From Roseiarcus sp963775575 (GTDB lineage Bacteria > Pseudomonadota > Alphaproteobacteria > Rhizobiales > Beijerinckiaceae): DNA of 64,000 nucleotides. A program made the position numbers and the translations under genes. Every line of letters begins with the position of its first letter. Position 1 is the first letter of the stretch. Positions 42,830 through 50,613 of this stretch are shown piece by piece. The notes beneath the pieces are model-generated. The model was not told the DNA's origin. It did not search any database and saw only the letters and a list, made by a program, of their open reading frames with translations. The stretch lies in assembly GCA_963775575.1 (NCBI GenBank), contig CAVZJG010000005.1, forward strand, positions 424,530-488,529, in the 5' to 3' direction.

Positions 42830-44326
42830 TCAGGCGCTCCTGAGTTCGTCGTAGCGGGCGCAGTCGGCGACCGGCGCATGGCGCAGTCGGAGCGACGCTG
42901 GGGTGTGGATCGGCGCCGACGGCCCAGGATCGCGCTGGCGCGCCAGGATGTTGAGAACGACGTCGGCGGAATGGACGTTCTCGGCGAGCGCCTGGGCGCA
43001 CGCGGCCTCGACCGCGGGCAGCCCGTCGCTCAGCACCGCGGCGAGGATTTTGACCATCTGCCGATCGCCGTCGTTCGAACCGGTGAGCTTGCGCCGGACC
43101 CGGTCGAGCGCCGTCGGCAGCACCCAGTCCTTGAACGGCGCCCCGTTGCGCAAGGCCCCGGGCTTGCGCGCCAGCACCGGCACGTAGTGCCAGGGATCGT
43201 AGACCGTTTCGCCGCGCCCGTAGTTGCGCCGATGCTCGGCCACGATCCGCCCGTCCTGGCGGATGACGATGCGATCGGCATAGGCGTGGAGGTCGACGGG
43301 TCGTCCGACGGCGCTGGCGCTCACCGAGTACTTGTTGTTGTCGAAGCGGATGAGGCACGTCTTCGACACCGAGACCGGCAGCGCGTGGAACCCATCGAAG
43401 CGGCCACGATAGGGAACGAGTTTGGGGCGCTCTTCCTCGAACGCCTCCCACACTGTTCGCTCGGGACGTTCGGGATGGGGATGCGCCTTGGCGTAGGCCA
43501 CGCACTTGTCCAACAGCCACGCATTCAGCTCGTCGTAGCTCTTGAACCGCAGGCGCGGCGTGAAGAAGCGTTCGCGCACGAGGCCGACCTGGTTCTCGAC
43601 CTGGCCCTTCTCCCAACCGGAGGCCGGCGTGCAGGCGACGGGCTCGACCAGATGATGCGAGCACATCTGGAGGAAGCGGCGATTGTACTGGCGATCCTTG
43701 CCGACGAAGATCGTCTCCACCGCCGTCTTCATGTTGTCGTAGATGCCGCGCCCGCAGGCGCCCTTGAAGAACGCGAAGGCGCGTTCGTGCGCGTCGAACA
43801 CCATCTCCTGCGTCTCGCGCGGATACGAGCGCACGAACATCATCCGGCTGTGGCAGAGGCGGACGTGGGCGACCTTCACCGTCGTCGTCGCGCCGTCCAT
43901 GACCACGATCTCGTGGCTCCAGTCGAACTGGTAAGCCTCGCCCGGCGCGAAAGTCAGTGGAACAAATGCGCTCGCCGTCGCGCTCGCGCGCTCCTTGCGC
44001 CAGCCGATCGCATAACGGCGAACGGCCGCGTAACTGCCCTCGTACCCAAAGCCGCGCAGCTCTTCGTGTAACCGAACCAGCGTCAGCCGCTCGCGGGTCG
44101 ATTTGCCCTCGTTGTCTTCGAGCAGCAACTCCAGTCGCTCTCGCCATGGCCCGATCGTAGGAAGCGGCTGGTGCGATCGTTCATAATGGAACTCCGTCGC
44201 GTTCGAGCGAACGACCTTTCGCACCACCTTGCGCGACACACGCAGCTCGCGGCAAATCTCCTTGATCGGCTTCCCAAGAGAAAAATACGCCCGGCGTATC
44301 TTGGCGATCGTCTCCACAACCAACAT
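42830..44326 (-). CDS. istA: IS21 transposase IstA
   Basis: The product has 498 residues. The N-terminal helix-turn-helix (PIKEICRELRVSRKVVRKVV) is followed by the DDE integrase core: FAPGEAYQFDWSHEIVVMDG, FFKGACGRGIYDNMKTAVET and ASGWEKGQVENQVGLVRERF with the catalytic Glu. The C-terminal beta-barrel region is intact. The element appears complete and potentially active. Confidence 0.93.
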   Translation of the reverse strand: MLVVETIAKIRRAYFSLGKPIKEICRELRVSRKVVRKVVRSNATEFHYERSHQPLPTIGPWRERLELLLEDNEGKSTRERLTLVRLHEELRGFGYEGSYAAVRRYAIGWRKERASATASAFVPLTFAPGEAYQFDWSHEIVVMDGATTTVKVAHVRLCHSRMMFVRSYPRETQEMVFDAHERAFAFFKGACGRGIYDNMKTAVETIFVGKDRQYNRRFLQMCSHHLVEPVACTPASGWEKGQVENQVGLVRERFFTPRLRFKSYDELNAWLLDKCVAYAKAHPHPERPERTVWEAFEEERPKLVPYRGRFDGFHALPVSVSKTCLIRFDNNKYSVSASAVGRPVDLHAYADRIVIRQDGRIVAEHRRNYGRGETVYDPWHYVPVLARKPGALRNGAPFKDWVLPTALDRVRRKLTGSNDGDRQMVKILAAVLSDGLPAVEAACAQALAENVHSADVVLNILARQRDPGPSAPIHTPASLRLRHAPVADCARYDELRSA

Positions 44327-44438
44327 TCCAATCTCGGCCTCCCAGAATCAGGAGGCCACTGTGGACCCTCAACCCCGGGGTCCCGATTGGATGAAAATCA
44401 GCCCCGTAGCGGGGTCCCTATTCCATGAAAAATGACAG

Positions 44439-44819
44439 CGGCGCGACGCGCTGGCCGACAGCACCCTCAAAATCCACCACGGCGACCTGAACCGGAGGCT
44501 CGATCGCCTCCTGGACCTGAAGCCGACCCACAAAGCCGGACGAAAGCTTCAAGAGACCATCAAGGCGATCCGAGGCCATCTCTTCGTCTTCGTGACCAAC
44601 CGCGCGCGGGACCTCGAAGCCACAAACAACGGCTCGGAGCGGGCGCTACGCCCCTGCGCGGTCTATCGAAAGATAACCAACGGCTTTCGAAGCCAATGGG
44701 GCGCGAAGTTCTATGCCGACATTCGATCGGTCGTCGAAACCGCGCGAAGACGATCCGTCCACGCCATCGACGCCATCCGCCTGACCCTCCAGGGCCGCTC
44801 CCTCCCTTGCGTCGCTTGA
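44439..44819 (+). pseudogene. IS66-family transposase C-terminal remnant (different element)
   Basis: The remnant begins at the IS21 border and reads RRDALADSTLKIHHGDLNRR, RGHLFVFVTNRARDLEATNN, then GSERALRPCAVYRKITNGFR and ends LTLQGRSLPCVA. It is related to, but not the same as, the copies at 33758 and 35659. The element end GACGTGAGCAATT is at 44834-44846. The N-terminal two thirds were removed, probably with the IS21 insertion. Confidence 0.85.
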
Positions 44820-44847
44820 ACGCGACAACGCGGGACGTGAGCAATTA

Positions 44848-44915
44848 GTGCGCCGGGAGACCGGCAGGGAGTAGTTGGTGCAAGTCCGACACGATGAAGG
44901 TCCGACACCACAAAG
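44848..44915 (+). mobile_element. group II intron 5' end fragment
   Basis: GTGCGCCGGGAGACCGGCAG, then GTTGGTGCAAGTCCGACACG and GGTCCGACACC, look like the 5' end (GUGCG) and first domain I helices of a bacterial group II intron. The fragment directly abuts the IS66 end on the left and a glycosyltransferase gene body on the right. A group II intron 3' half lies at 60020-60912. Confidence 0.55.
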
Positions 44916-45280
44916 AAGTTGGCGACTCTAACCTTCTAATGCGTAAGGCGCACGTGTATGCCATGCCATCGCGGTTTGAGACTTTCGGGTTTGTATTCGT
45001 TGAAGCTATGTCGCAGGGATGCGCGGTTCTGGGTCCGGACTGGGAGGTTCAACGTGAAATACATGGCAACGGGAAAGCGGGGAAGAATGTCAGGCCGCGA
45101 AAGGAGGCCGTGTGCGCGGCTTTGCGCGAGATTTGTTTTGACAGAACGAAACGCTTGCTTCTGGCGGAAGCTGCAATCGGGCGATTCGTAGCGCGATATG
45201 ATCCGGCCTCTGTGGCGAATTCTCATCTGGCGATGTTCGAGGACGTATTTGCCTCTCGCCCCAATGGCGCGCTCTCATGA
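44916..45280 (+). pseudogene. glycosyltransferase (GT4) C-terminal half, 5' truncated
   Basis: About 120 residues remain: VGDSNLLMRKAHVYAMPSRF, ETFGFVFVEAMSQGCAVLGP and a helical end RFVARYDPASVANSHLAMFE. This is the donor-binding half of a GT4 enzyme with its conserved E-x-FG-x4-EA motif. The N-terminal acceptor domain has been replaced by the intron fragment. The frame open from 44894 includes intron-derived codons. Its stop overlaps the start of the polymerase gene (ATGA). Confidence 0.75.
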
Positions 45281-46629
45281 GTTATCTTGACGGTTTCATT
45301 TTCCTATGCGGCTTCGCGGGAAGAATAAGTGTCAAAGTGGTCGGGGATATGTATATAACAGAACTTATGTTTGTGGTTGTAATTGTATTGTACATCAAGA
45401 ATGTAAGTAAGATATTTCGATCGTTGCTCGCAATTACATCGGCGTTTATAATAATGTGGTTATTGTCGCAAGTAGTAACAGATATATTCAGGCAAACCAC
45501 CTTCGAAGACTGGTCGCGTGGCTGGGCAAAGATAATATTATTCTGGGTGGATATAATTGCATTAGTATTGTTAACGCAATTGCGGATCGGAATGGTTGTG
45601 ATCTTCGTCGCCGGATTTGCGTTCGCCTTTGCTATTCAAGCGTTATTCTTCCCAACCGAAATGCAGATGGGCGATGACTTCGGTGGGGGCCTATGGAAAT
45701 TTGGCCTTGCCGCATTTTTCAATCCCATAGCCGCCGTCTTGAGTACGAGCCCGTGGCTTCGCCGGATGATGGGAGCCGCAGGGGAGTTTGCTCCGCTGAT
45801 CGTCATAGGCATGGTGGACCTTGCTCTCAACAACCGCAATGCGTTTGGCGTCGCTATGGCGGCAGTGGCGTTCGGGATGCTCAAAGGCTCTATCGACTTA
45901 CAACCCCGGTGGCGCGCAAGTGTCACGCCGGTCACTTTCGCACTGATGATTGGCTGCGGCTTGCTCTTTTCTCAAGGAATGGTTGCAATCTATTCGGTGG
46001 CTGCAGAGAATAATTTGTTGGGAGAGGCCGCAAAAGAAAAATATGAATTTCAGAGTTCGGGCGATTTGGGCCTGCTGCTGTCCGGCCGCACGGAGTCGAT
46101 TGGCTCTACGCGGGCAATCCTTGATTCGCCGATCATCGGCCATGGGTCATGGGCCAGAGACATCAGATATACTGTTTTGATGGTGGCGGCTCTGGAGGCC
46201 AGTGGCGTAAAAATGGTGGGGGATCCATACCAGGACGACCTCATCCCGACCCATTCCCATATCCTGGGATCGTGGGTGGAAGCCGGATTCCTTGGCGGGT
46301 TGTTCTGGCTTTTTGTTCTGGCGATCACTGTGGGGGCTCTTTATCGATGTCTGAAACTCGCCGATGTTCCCGCGACATTTGTCGGTTATGTTCTCTTTTC
46401 CGCGCTCTGGAATGTCGCCTTCTCTCCATTTGCCAATTCGGCGAGGATAGGCGATGCGGCTGCGTTGTGCCTGGTGCTGAGCATCTGGCGTTCTGCAGAG
46501 ATGAGCGACGACGCGAGGGATAGCAGGGTCTCCATTCTTTCGCGCAGGAAAAACAGTCGGAGAGCGACTGGGAGAACCCCGCCGACGAAGCCCTTGCATT
46601 CCTCCACCTCGCCACAATCAGACCCGTGA
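45277..46629 (+). CDS. Wzy/O-antigen ligase-like polymerase
   Basis: The frame has 450 residues and about ten transmembrane helices. It is homologous to 40781-41956, with shared AILDSPIIGHGSWARDI, DDLIPTHSHILGSWVEAGFL and ALWNVAFSPF. It keeps the terminal helix (IGDAAALCLVLSIWRSAEMS). The last 40 or so codons, after about 46520, run into a transposase remnant, so the natural end has been lost or altered. The N-terminal codons are strikingly AT-rich (TATATAACAGAAC, GTAATTGTATTG), unlike the C-terminal half. Confidence 0.82.
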   Translation: MSYLDGFIFLCGFAGRISVKVVGDMYITELMFVVVIVLYIKNVSKIFRSLLAITSAFIIMWLLSQVVTDIFRQTTFEDWSRGWAKIILFWVDIIALVLLTQLRIGMVVIFVAGFAFAFAIQALFFPTEMQMGDDFGGGLWKFGLAAFFNPIAAVLSTSPWLRRMMGAAGEFAPLIVIGMVDLALNNRNAFGVAMAAVAFGMLKGSIDLQPRWRASVTPVTFALMIGCGLLFSQGMVAIYSVAAENNLLGEAAKEKYEFQSSGDLGLLLSGRTESIGSTRAILDSPIIGHGSWARDIRYTVLMVAALEASGVKMVGDPYQDDLIPTHSHILGSWVEAGFLGGLFWLFVLAITVGALYRCLKLADVPATFVGYVLFSALWNVAFSPFANSARIGDAAALCLVLSIWRSAEMSDDARDSRVSILSRRKNSRRATGRTPPTKPLHSSTSPQSDP

Positions 46630-46640
46630 CGCGGAAGCAG
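46545..46640 (+). pseudogene. transposase C-terminal remnant (IS5-like)
   Basis: One plus-strand frame reads SESDWENPADEALAFLHLAT, then IRPVTRKQ. This pattern ends several IS5-family transposases. The remnant sits between the polymerase gene and the IS701-like element and changes the polymerase C-terminus. Confidence 0.45.
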
Positions 46641-46692
46641 AACAGGCCCGCAGGATGTTCCCTGACAGACCCTAAGCTCGACTTTGCGCATT

Positions 46693-48037
46693 TCACGCGG
46701 CGTAGCAGAGCGTTTCGGTGGGTCTTTGCCAGAGGGCGGTCGGAATTTCGACGCGATCCGGGTTGAGCCGGGACATTGATAAATTCGGCGCGCTCCACAG
46801 CAGCCGTCGAACGGCGGCGATCGCATCGCTGAAGGTCGGTTCATCCTTGCGATACCAAGCGGCTGATCTGGGACGAAGGCAGGCGACCAAAGTGGGATCG
46901 GCCGCCCAGAGCGTCACGAGCGAGAACATTCCAAACAGCGTCGGCGTCATTCGCGCGATGGCGAGATCGGACCATTGCCGCCCGGTTTCAACCTCGAGAT
47001 GGGCGCGGCATTCCTGGAACGTCGTCTCGACGGACCAGCGGGGGACGAACCAGGCGAGAATTTCGAATGGCGTGGCGGCGGTGTCGGTGCAGAGGAACGC
47101 CTGCGGATCACGCACGCCGGTCGGATCGCGCGTGAGCACCCAGCGGATCGGCGCTGGCGGTAATCCGGCGTGATACCAGACCGCCGTTCCGGTCGTGAAT
47201 TCGAGAATGCAGCGCTGATCGCCATACCAATAGGGCATCGACAGTTTGGCCCAGCGCGTCGCTTTGCTTTCGAGCGCCTGGGAGAGTTTGGCAAGCGGAC
47301 GACCTTTCTTGGGCGGGCGTCCGAGCTGTCCGGGGCTTCGCGCCGGCGCCGGCGCGAACAGATTGGCGTCGAGGCGCAGCCTCGTGACGAGACAAACATG
47401 GCGGCGAACCGCGGCGATCAGATCGAGCGCCGAGAAGCTGGAGTCGGCGACAACGACGATACTGCGCTTAGGCGCTCATCGGCGAACCTGGAGAATGGCT
47501 TGGCGAGCCCAGTCGGTCAGCTTCTTGTGGCGACGCCGGTGCGCAGTGGCGTAGCGTTCGGAAGGGGCGAGGATGGTGAGAAATGGCAGAGCCCAGCGTC
47601 GCCGAGTCCATGGCACGGGAACCATGGCCATCACCGCCAGCCAGCGCAAGACGCTCGTCTTGACGAAGTGACCCTGCGAGGAGCGCACGGGATCGCGGTA
47701 GATGCCGCGCGCCGCGATCTTGTGGCCCCAGCGGCGTTCGATCGTATCGTCAATGCCAATCACGATCGGCCCGTCGGGCGCGAACTTGTCGAGGATCAAC
47801 AGCAGTAGTTTGCGGCCGATGGCGACGCTGTTCCATCGCGCTCGGCTGAGCACGTGGTGGTAGCGCGCGAAGTCGCGAGCTTCGCCGAGTCCCCAATGAC
47901 CCGCAGAGCGGCGCTCACCGTGCGCTTTCCCGGGGCGAGCGTCATGCCGGTGACAAGCGCCAGCACATGGTCCCAGACCGGCGCGGTGAAAAGCTCCTAA
48001 AGGGCGCCATCAGCGCGATGACAATCGACGGCACCAT
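46693..48037 (-). pseudogene. IS701/IS4-type DDE transposase, inactivated
   Basis: A 440-codon frame can be traced on the minus strand from about 48037 (MVPSIVIALMAPFR). It runs through FTAPVWDHVLALVTGMTLAP, DGPIVIGIDDTIERRWGHKI, VVVADSSFSALDLIAAVRRH, FVPRWSVETTFQECRAHLEV and a tail ending ETLCYAA. It is broken by a frameshift near 48000, another near 47895 and an in-frame TGA at 47474-47476, where tryptophan is expected in QVRRWAPKR. The DDE residues themselves are still recognisable. Confidence 0.82.
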
Positions 48038-48213
48038 CGGCGCCGCGGCGAACGAGGAAGAGGGGCGATGTCGGGTCATCGCGACGGTAGAATCCAGTCG
48101 CGGCGAATGCGCCTTGACGCCTTTCAAGCCCAGGCTGCGCTGCGGCATTTTAAATCGGTTCCGCCCGAAACCAGGACAAGGACAGCGCCGCACCGATCCA
48201 CAACAATGACGTC

Positions 48214-48498
48214 ATGACCGACGACGACGTCATCCAACTCATCGAGAACTTCATCTTCGACGCAGGCCCTGTCGTGGCGGAGCGGCGCAATCGCGGCTTC
48301 ACGCTCATCCACGCCGAAATCGGGGTCCCCATCGCCCGCCTACGCCCCCTCGGACGCGACGATCTTTATCAAATCCTCTACTGGTCGCTGTGGAAGGAAC
48401 GATGGGCGCCGTTCGGCCCCTTTGGACGCACGGCGTTACCTGTCGAACAGGCCGTGCGTGTCATCGCGGAAGCGTCGATCTTTTGGGCCGCCGTCTGA
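48214..48498 (+). CDS. small hypothetical protein
   Basis: The product has 94 residues. MTDDDVIQLIENFIFDAGPV, IPVARLRPLGRDD-like text (IGVPIARLRPLGRDDLYQIL) and ALPVEQAVRVIAEASIFW give a balanced, globular composition. I do not recognise the family. It lies between the IS701-like element and a glycosyltransferase gene and may be a passenger of either. A start at an ATG without a strong ribosome site lowers confidence. Confidence 0.5.
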   Translation: MTDDDVIQLIENFIFDAGPVVAERRNRGFTLIHAEIGVPIARLRPLGRDDLYQILYWSLWKERWAPFGPFGRTALPVEQAVRVIAEASIFWAAV

Positions 48499-48660
48499 AA
48501 CAGGCGCGCGAAAATGGGCAAAGTCGAGCTAAGCGGCCAATCAATCGGGGGTTTGACTCGCAATCGTTTCAACTACGCCGAACAGCTCCGAGATTGCGGG
48601 TCATCGCCGCGCCCGCTCAGTCTCCAATCAATTTCGAGTTGGCCTCCGAGGAGAACCGCG

Positions 48661-49467
48661 TTGAAGTTTTCCGTCGTAACGATTTCGTTCAATCAGGCGC
48701 AATTTCTGGAACGCGCCATGCTTTCCGTGATGCGGCAGAAAAACGCCGATTTGGAATATATTGTCGTGGATCCGGGGTCGACCGACGGCAGCCGCGACAT
48801 CATAGAGCGACACCAAACTAGCCTATCGCATATCATCTATGAGAAGGACGAAGGGCCGGCGGATGGCCTAAACAAAGGATTTCTGAAAGCGAGCGGCGAC
48901 GTTTTCTGTTACCTCAATTCCGACGACGAGTTCGAGCCCGATGCGTTCGCTCGCGTCGAGACCCACTTGGCTTCGCATCCCCACGTCGACGTTGTCTGCG
49001 GCCACGCCTTTATCGTTGACGCGGCCGGTCGACGCCTCCGCCGCGTTTGGTCTGACCCCTTCAGGAAAACGTACGTAGCCTACGGCGCTGCGATCCAAAT
49101 TCAACCCTCGACCTTCATTCGAGCCGACGCGTTCAGGCGGGTGCGTGGGTTCAATGTCCAGAATCGGATCAGTTGGGACTCTGAACTGCTTTTGGACCTA
49201 GTGTTGTCGGGTGCCCGCGTTGAAATTCTAAATGAGTTTCTGAGCCTTTACCGCCTACATCCAGCTGGAATCACTGGCGCTGGGCTTTATAAGGACGTGG
49301 CTGCAATACAATTCCGGCTTAGATTTGAAAGATTGATGGGGCGCTCTTGGAGACGACGTGACGAGATTGTCGCCAAAGGGATGTTTGTCGCTCGTCAATT
49401 TCGCAATCCGCAAGCCTTTCTTGAAAGGCTATTGCGGGGAAAGGTGTACGGCCGGTCGACCTCCTGA
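48661..49467 (+). CDS. glycosyltransferase family 2
   Basis: The product is 268 residues from the TTG at 48661, with GAGGAGA upstream. Longer frames include non-coding sequence. GT-A motifs are FSVVTISFNQAQFLERAMLS, EYIVVDPGSTDGSRDIIERH, EKDEGPADGLNKGFLKASGD and the DxD-like YLNSDDEFEPDA. It adds a sugar to the lipid-linked repeat unit on the cytoplasmic face. Donor and acceptor are not predictable. Confidence 0.88.
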   Translation: MKFSVVTISFNQAQFLERAMLSVMRQKNADLEYIVVDPGSTDGSRDIIERHQTSLSHIIYEKDEGPADGLNKGFLKASGDVFCYLNSDDEFEPDAFARVETHLASHPHVDVVCGHAFIVDAAGRRLRRVWSDPFRKTYVAYGAAIQIQPSTFIRADAFRRVRGFNVQNRISWDSELLLDLVLSGARVEILNEFLSLYRLHPAGITGAGLYKDVAAIQFRLRFERLMGRSWRRRDEIVAKGMFVARQFRNPQAFLERLLRGKVYGRSTS

Positions 49468-49657
49468 GCAGGCAGCGCCACAATCGGTTCGACGCATTCA
49501 TGCCATCGGTTCGGCATTCGGTGCCGTGACAAAGCAGGCCTAATCTCTTTAGCGCCAGCCAATACGGCTGACCGCAGGGGTGGCATTGGGCTTGGCGTTG
49601 GCGTAGCAACCAATCCACAGAGCGTCTTCGGAACAGAGGTTTCGATAGGACATCCAG

Positions 49658-50575
49658 ATGACAATCAAATCCAAGGTCATATCTGCGATCATTTTCGCGG
49701 CGATCGCGGTCGAGCTCGCCTTGCGAGCGGCCGGCCTTGTCGATTTCCCTATGTATGAGCTCGATCGCGAGATCGCCTACATACCGAAGGCGAATCAAAG
49801 CGGGAGCTTCCTCGACAGGAACGATTGGTATTTCAACGACAAGAGCATGCCCATTGCGCGGAACTGGGACCCGAGCCTGCATCCCAATGTCTTTCTGATA
49901 GGCAACTCGATCGTCATGGGAGGCAATCCGTACCGACAACAGGACAAGCTCGTCGCTAAAATTCAGAAGCGGTTGGGCGAGCGGCCGGTCGTGTGGCCGA
50001 TCGCCGCAGGCGGATGGACGCAGCTCAATGAAATGGCCTATCTCGCCAGACACCCAGAGGTAGCGACCGACGCCGATTACATCGCTTGGGAGTATATGGG
50101 TGGGGGACTCAGCGGCACGACGCCATGGTTCGGCGAATACGTGTTTCCGACACACAAGCCCGTCTACCTGACGTGGTATTTCCTGCGGCGCTATGTCTTG
50201 CCGCGTATTTTTGGTTCTTTTGTCTTCAGCGAACTGCCTGTCACAGGATCGGCGCAGGACATCAATGTCGACAAGTTCGATGTCGCGGTTGCTGAGATCA
50301 CACATGGCGGGGGCCAGGCGCGCAAAGGCATAATCTGGCTTTATCCCACCGCGGCGCAGCTCGAGGAGGCGAAAGAAGGAAAAGAGTGGCTTCCAGAGCG
50401 ACCGCAAATTGAGAAAATAGCAAATAAGTATGGTCTCAGGATCGTCGACATCGCTTCGAATCCCGAGTGGAATGCGGCGCTCTATCGAGATGGCGGCGTT
50501 CATCCTAATGTCGAAGGCAACGAGGTGTTGGCGTCGATTCTGGTTTCTGAGTTCGACAAGGATAAGAGCGAATAG
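49658..50575 (+). CDS. SGNH-hydrolase-like membrane-anchored protein
   Basis: The product has 305 residues. An N-terminal transmembrane segment (SAIIFAAIAVELALRAAGL) precedes a periplasmic domain. VFLIGNSIVMGGN (Ser nucleophile position, block I), PVVWPIAAGGWTQLNEMA (block II/III Gly) and DGGVHPNVEGNEVLA (DxxH, block V) fit an SGNH/GDSL fold. Related proteins O-acetylate or deacetylate exported polysaccharides. The operon position after a GT2 gene supports polymer modification. Confidence 0.68.
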   Translation: MTIKSKVISAIIFAAIAVELALRAAGLVDFPMYELDREIAYIPKANQSGSFLDRNDWYFNDKSMPIARNWDPSLHPNVFLIGNSIVMGGNPYRQQDKLVAKIQKRLGERPVVWPIAAGGWTQLNEMAYLARHPEVATDADYIAWEYMGGGLSGTTPWFGEYVFPTHKPVYLTWYFLRRYVLPRIFGSFVFSELPVTGSAQDINVDKFDVAVAEITHGGGQARKGIIWLYPTAAQLEEAKEGKEWLPERPQIEKIANKYGLRIVDIASNPEWNAALYRDGGVHPNVEGNEVLASILVSEFDKDKSE

Positions 50576-50613
50576 AGAGTGATTCCTGTTCCTGCTCCCG
50601 GGGATAAATCACT

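Larger units (their letters stand above)
41948..44437 (-). mobile_element. IS21-family element (complete)
   Basis: The element is 2490 bases, from TGTCA at 41948 to TGACA at 44437. Both ends carry repeated blocks containing GGGACCCC (for example CGGGACCCCGG near 41965 and GAATAGGGACCCC near 41985; mirrored at 44360-44425). It contains istA and istB on the minus strand. No clear target duplication joins the flanks. The left side is a polymerase gene and the right side an IS66 remnant, implying an associated deletion. Confidence 0.88.

Noticed and set aside
42827..44071. 414-codon plus-strand open frame across istA
   Set aside because: It is antisense to an intact IstA with full DDE motifs. 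There is no recognisable domain and it has shadow composition.
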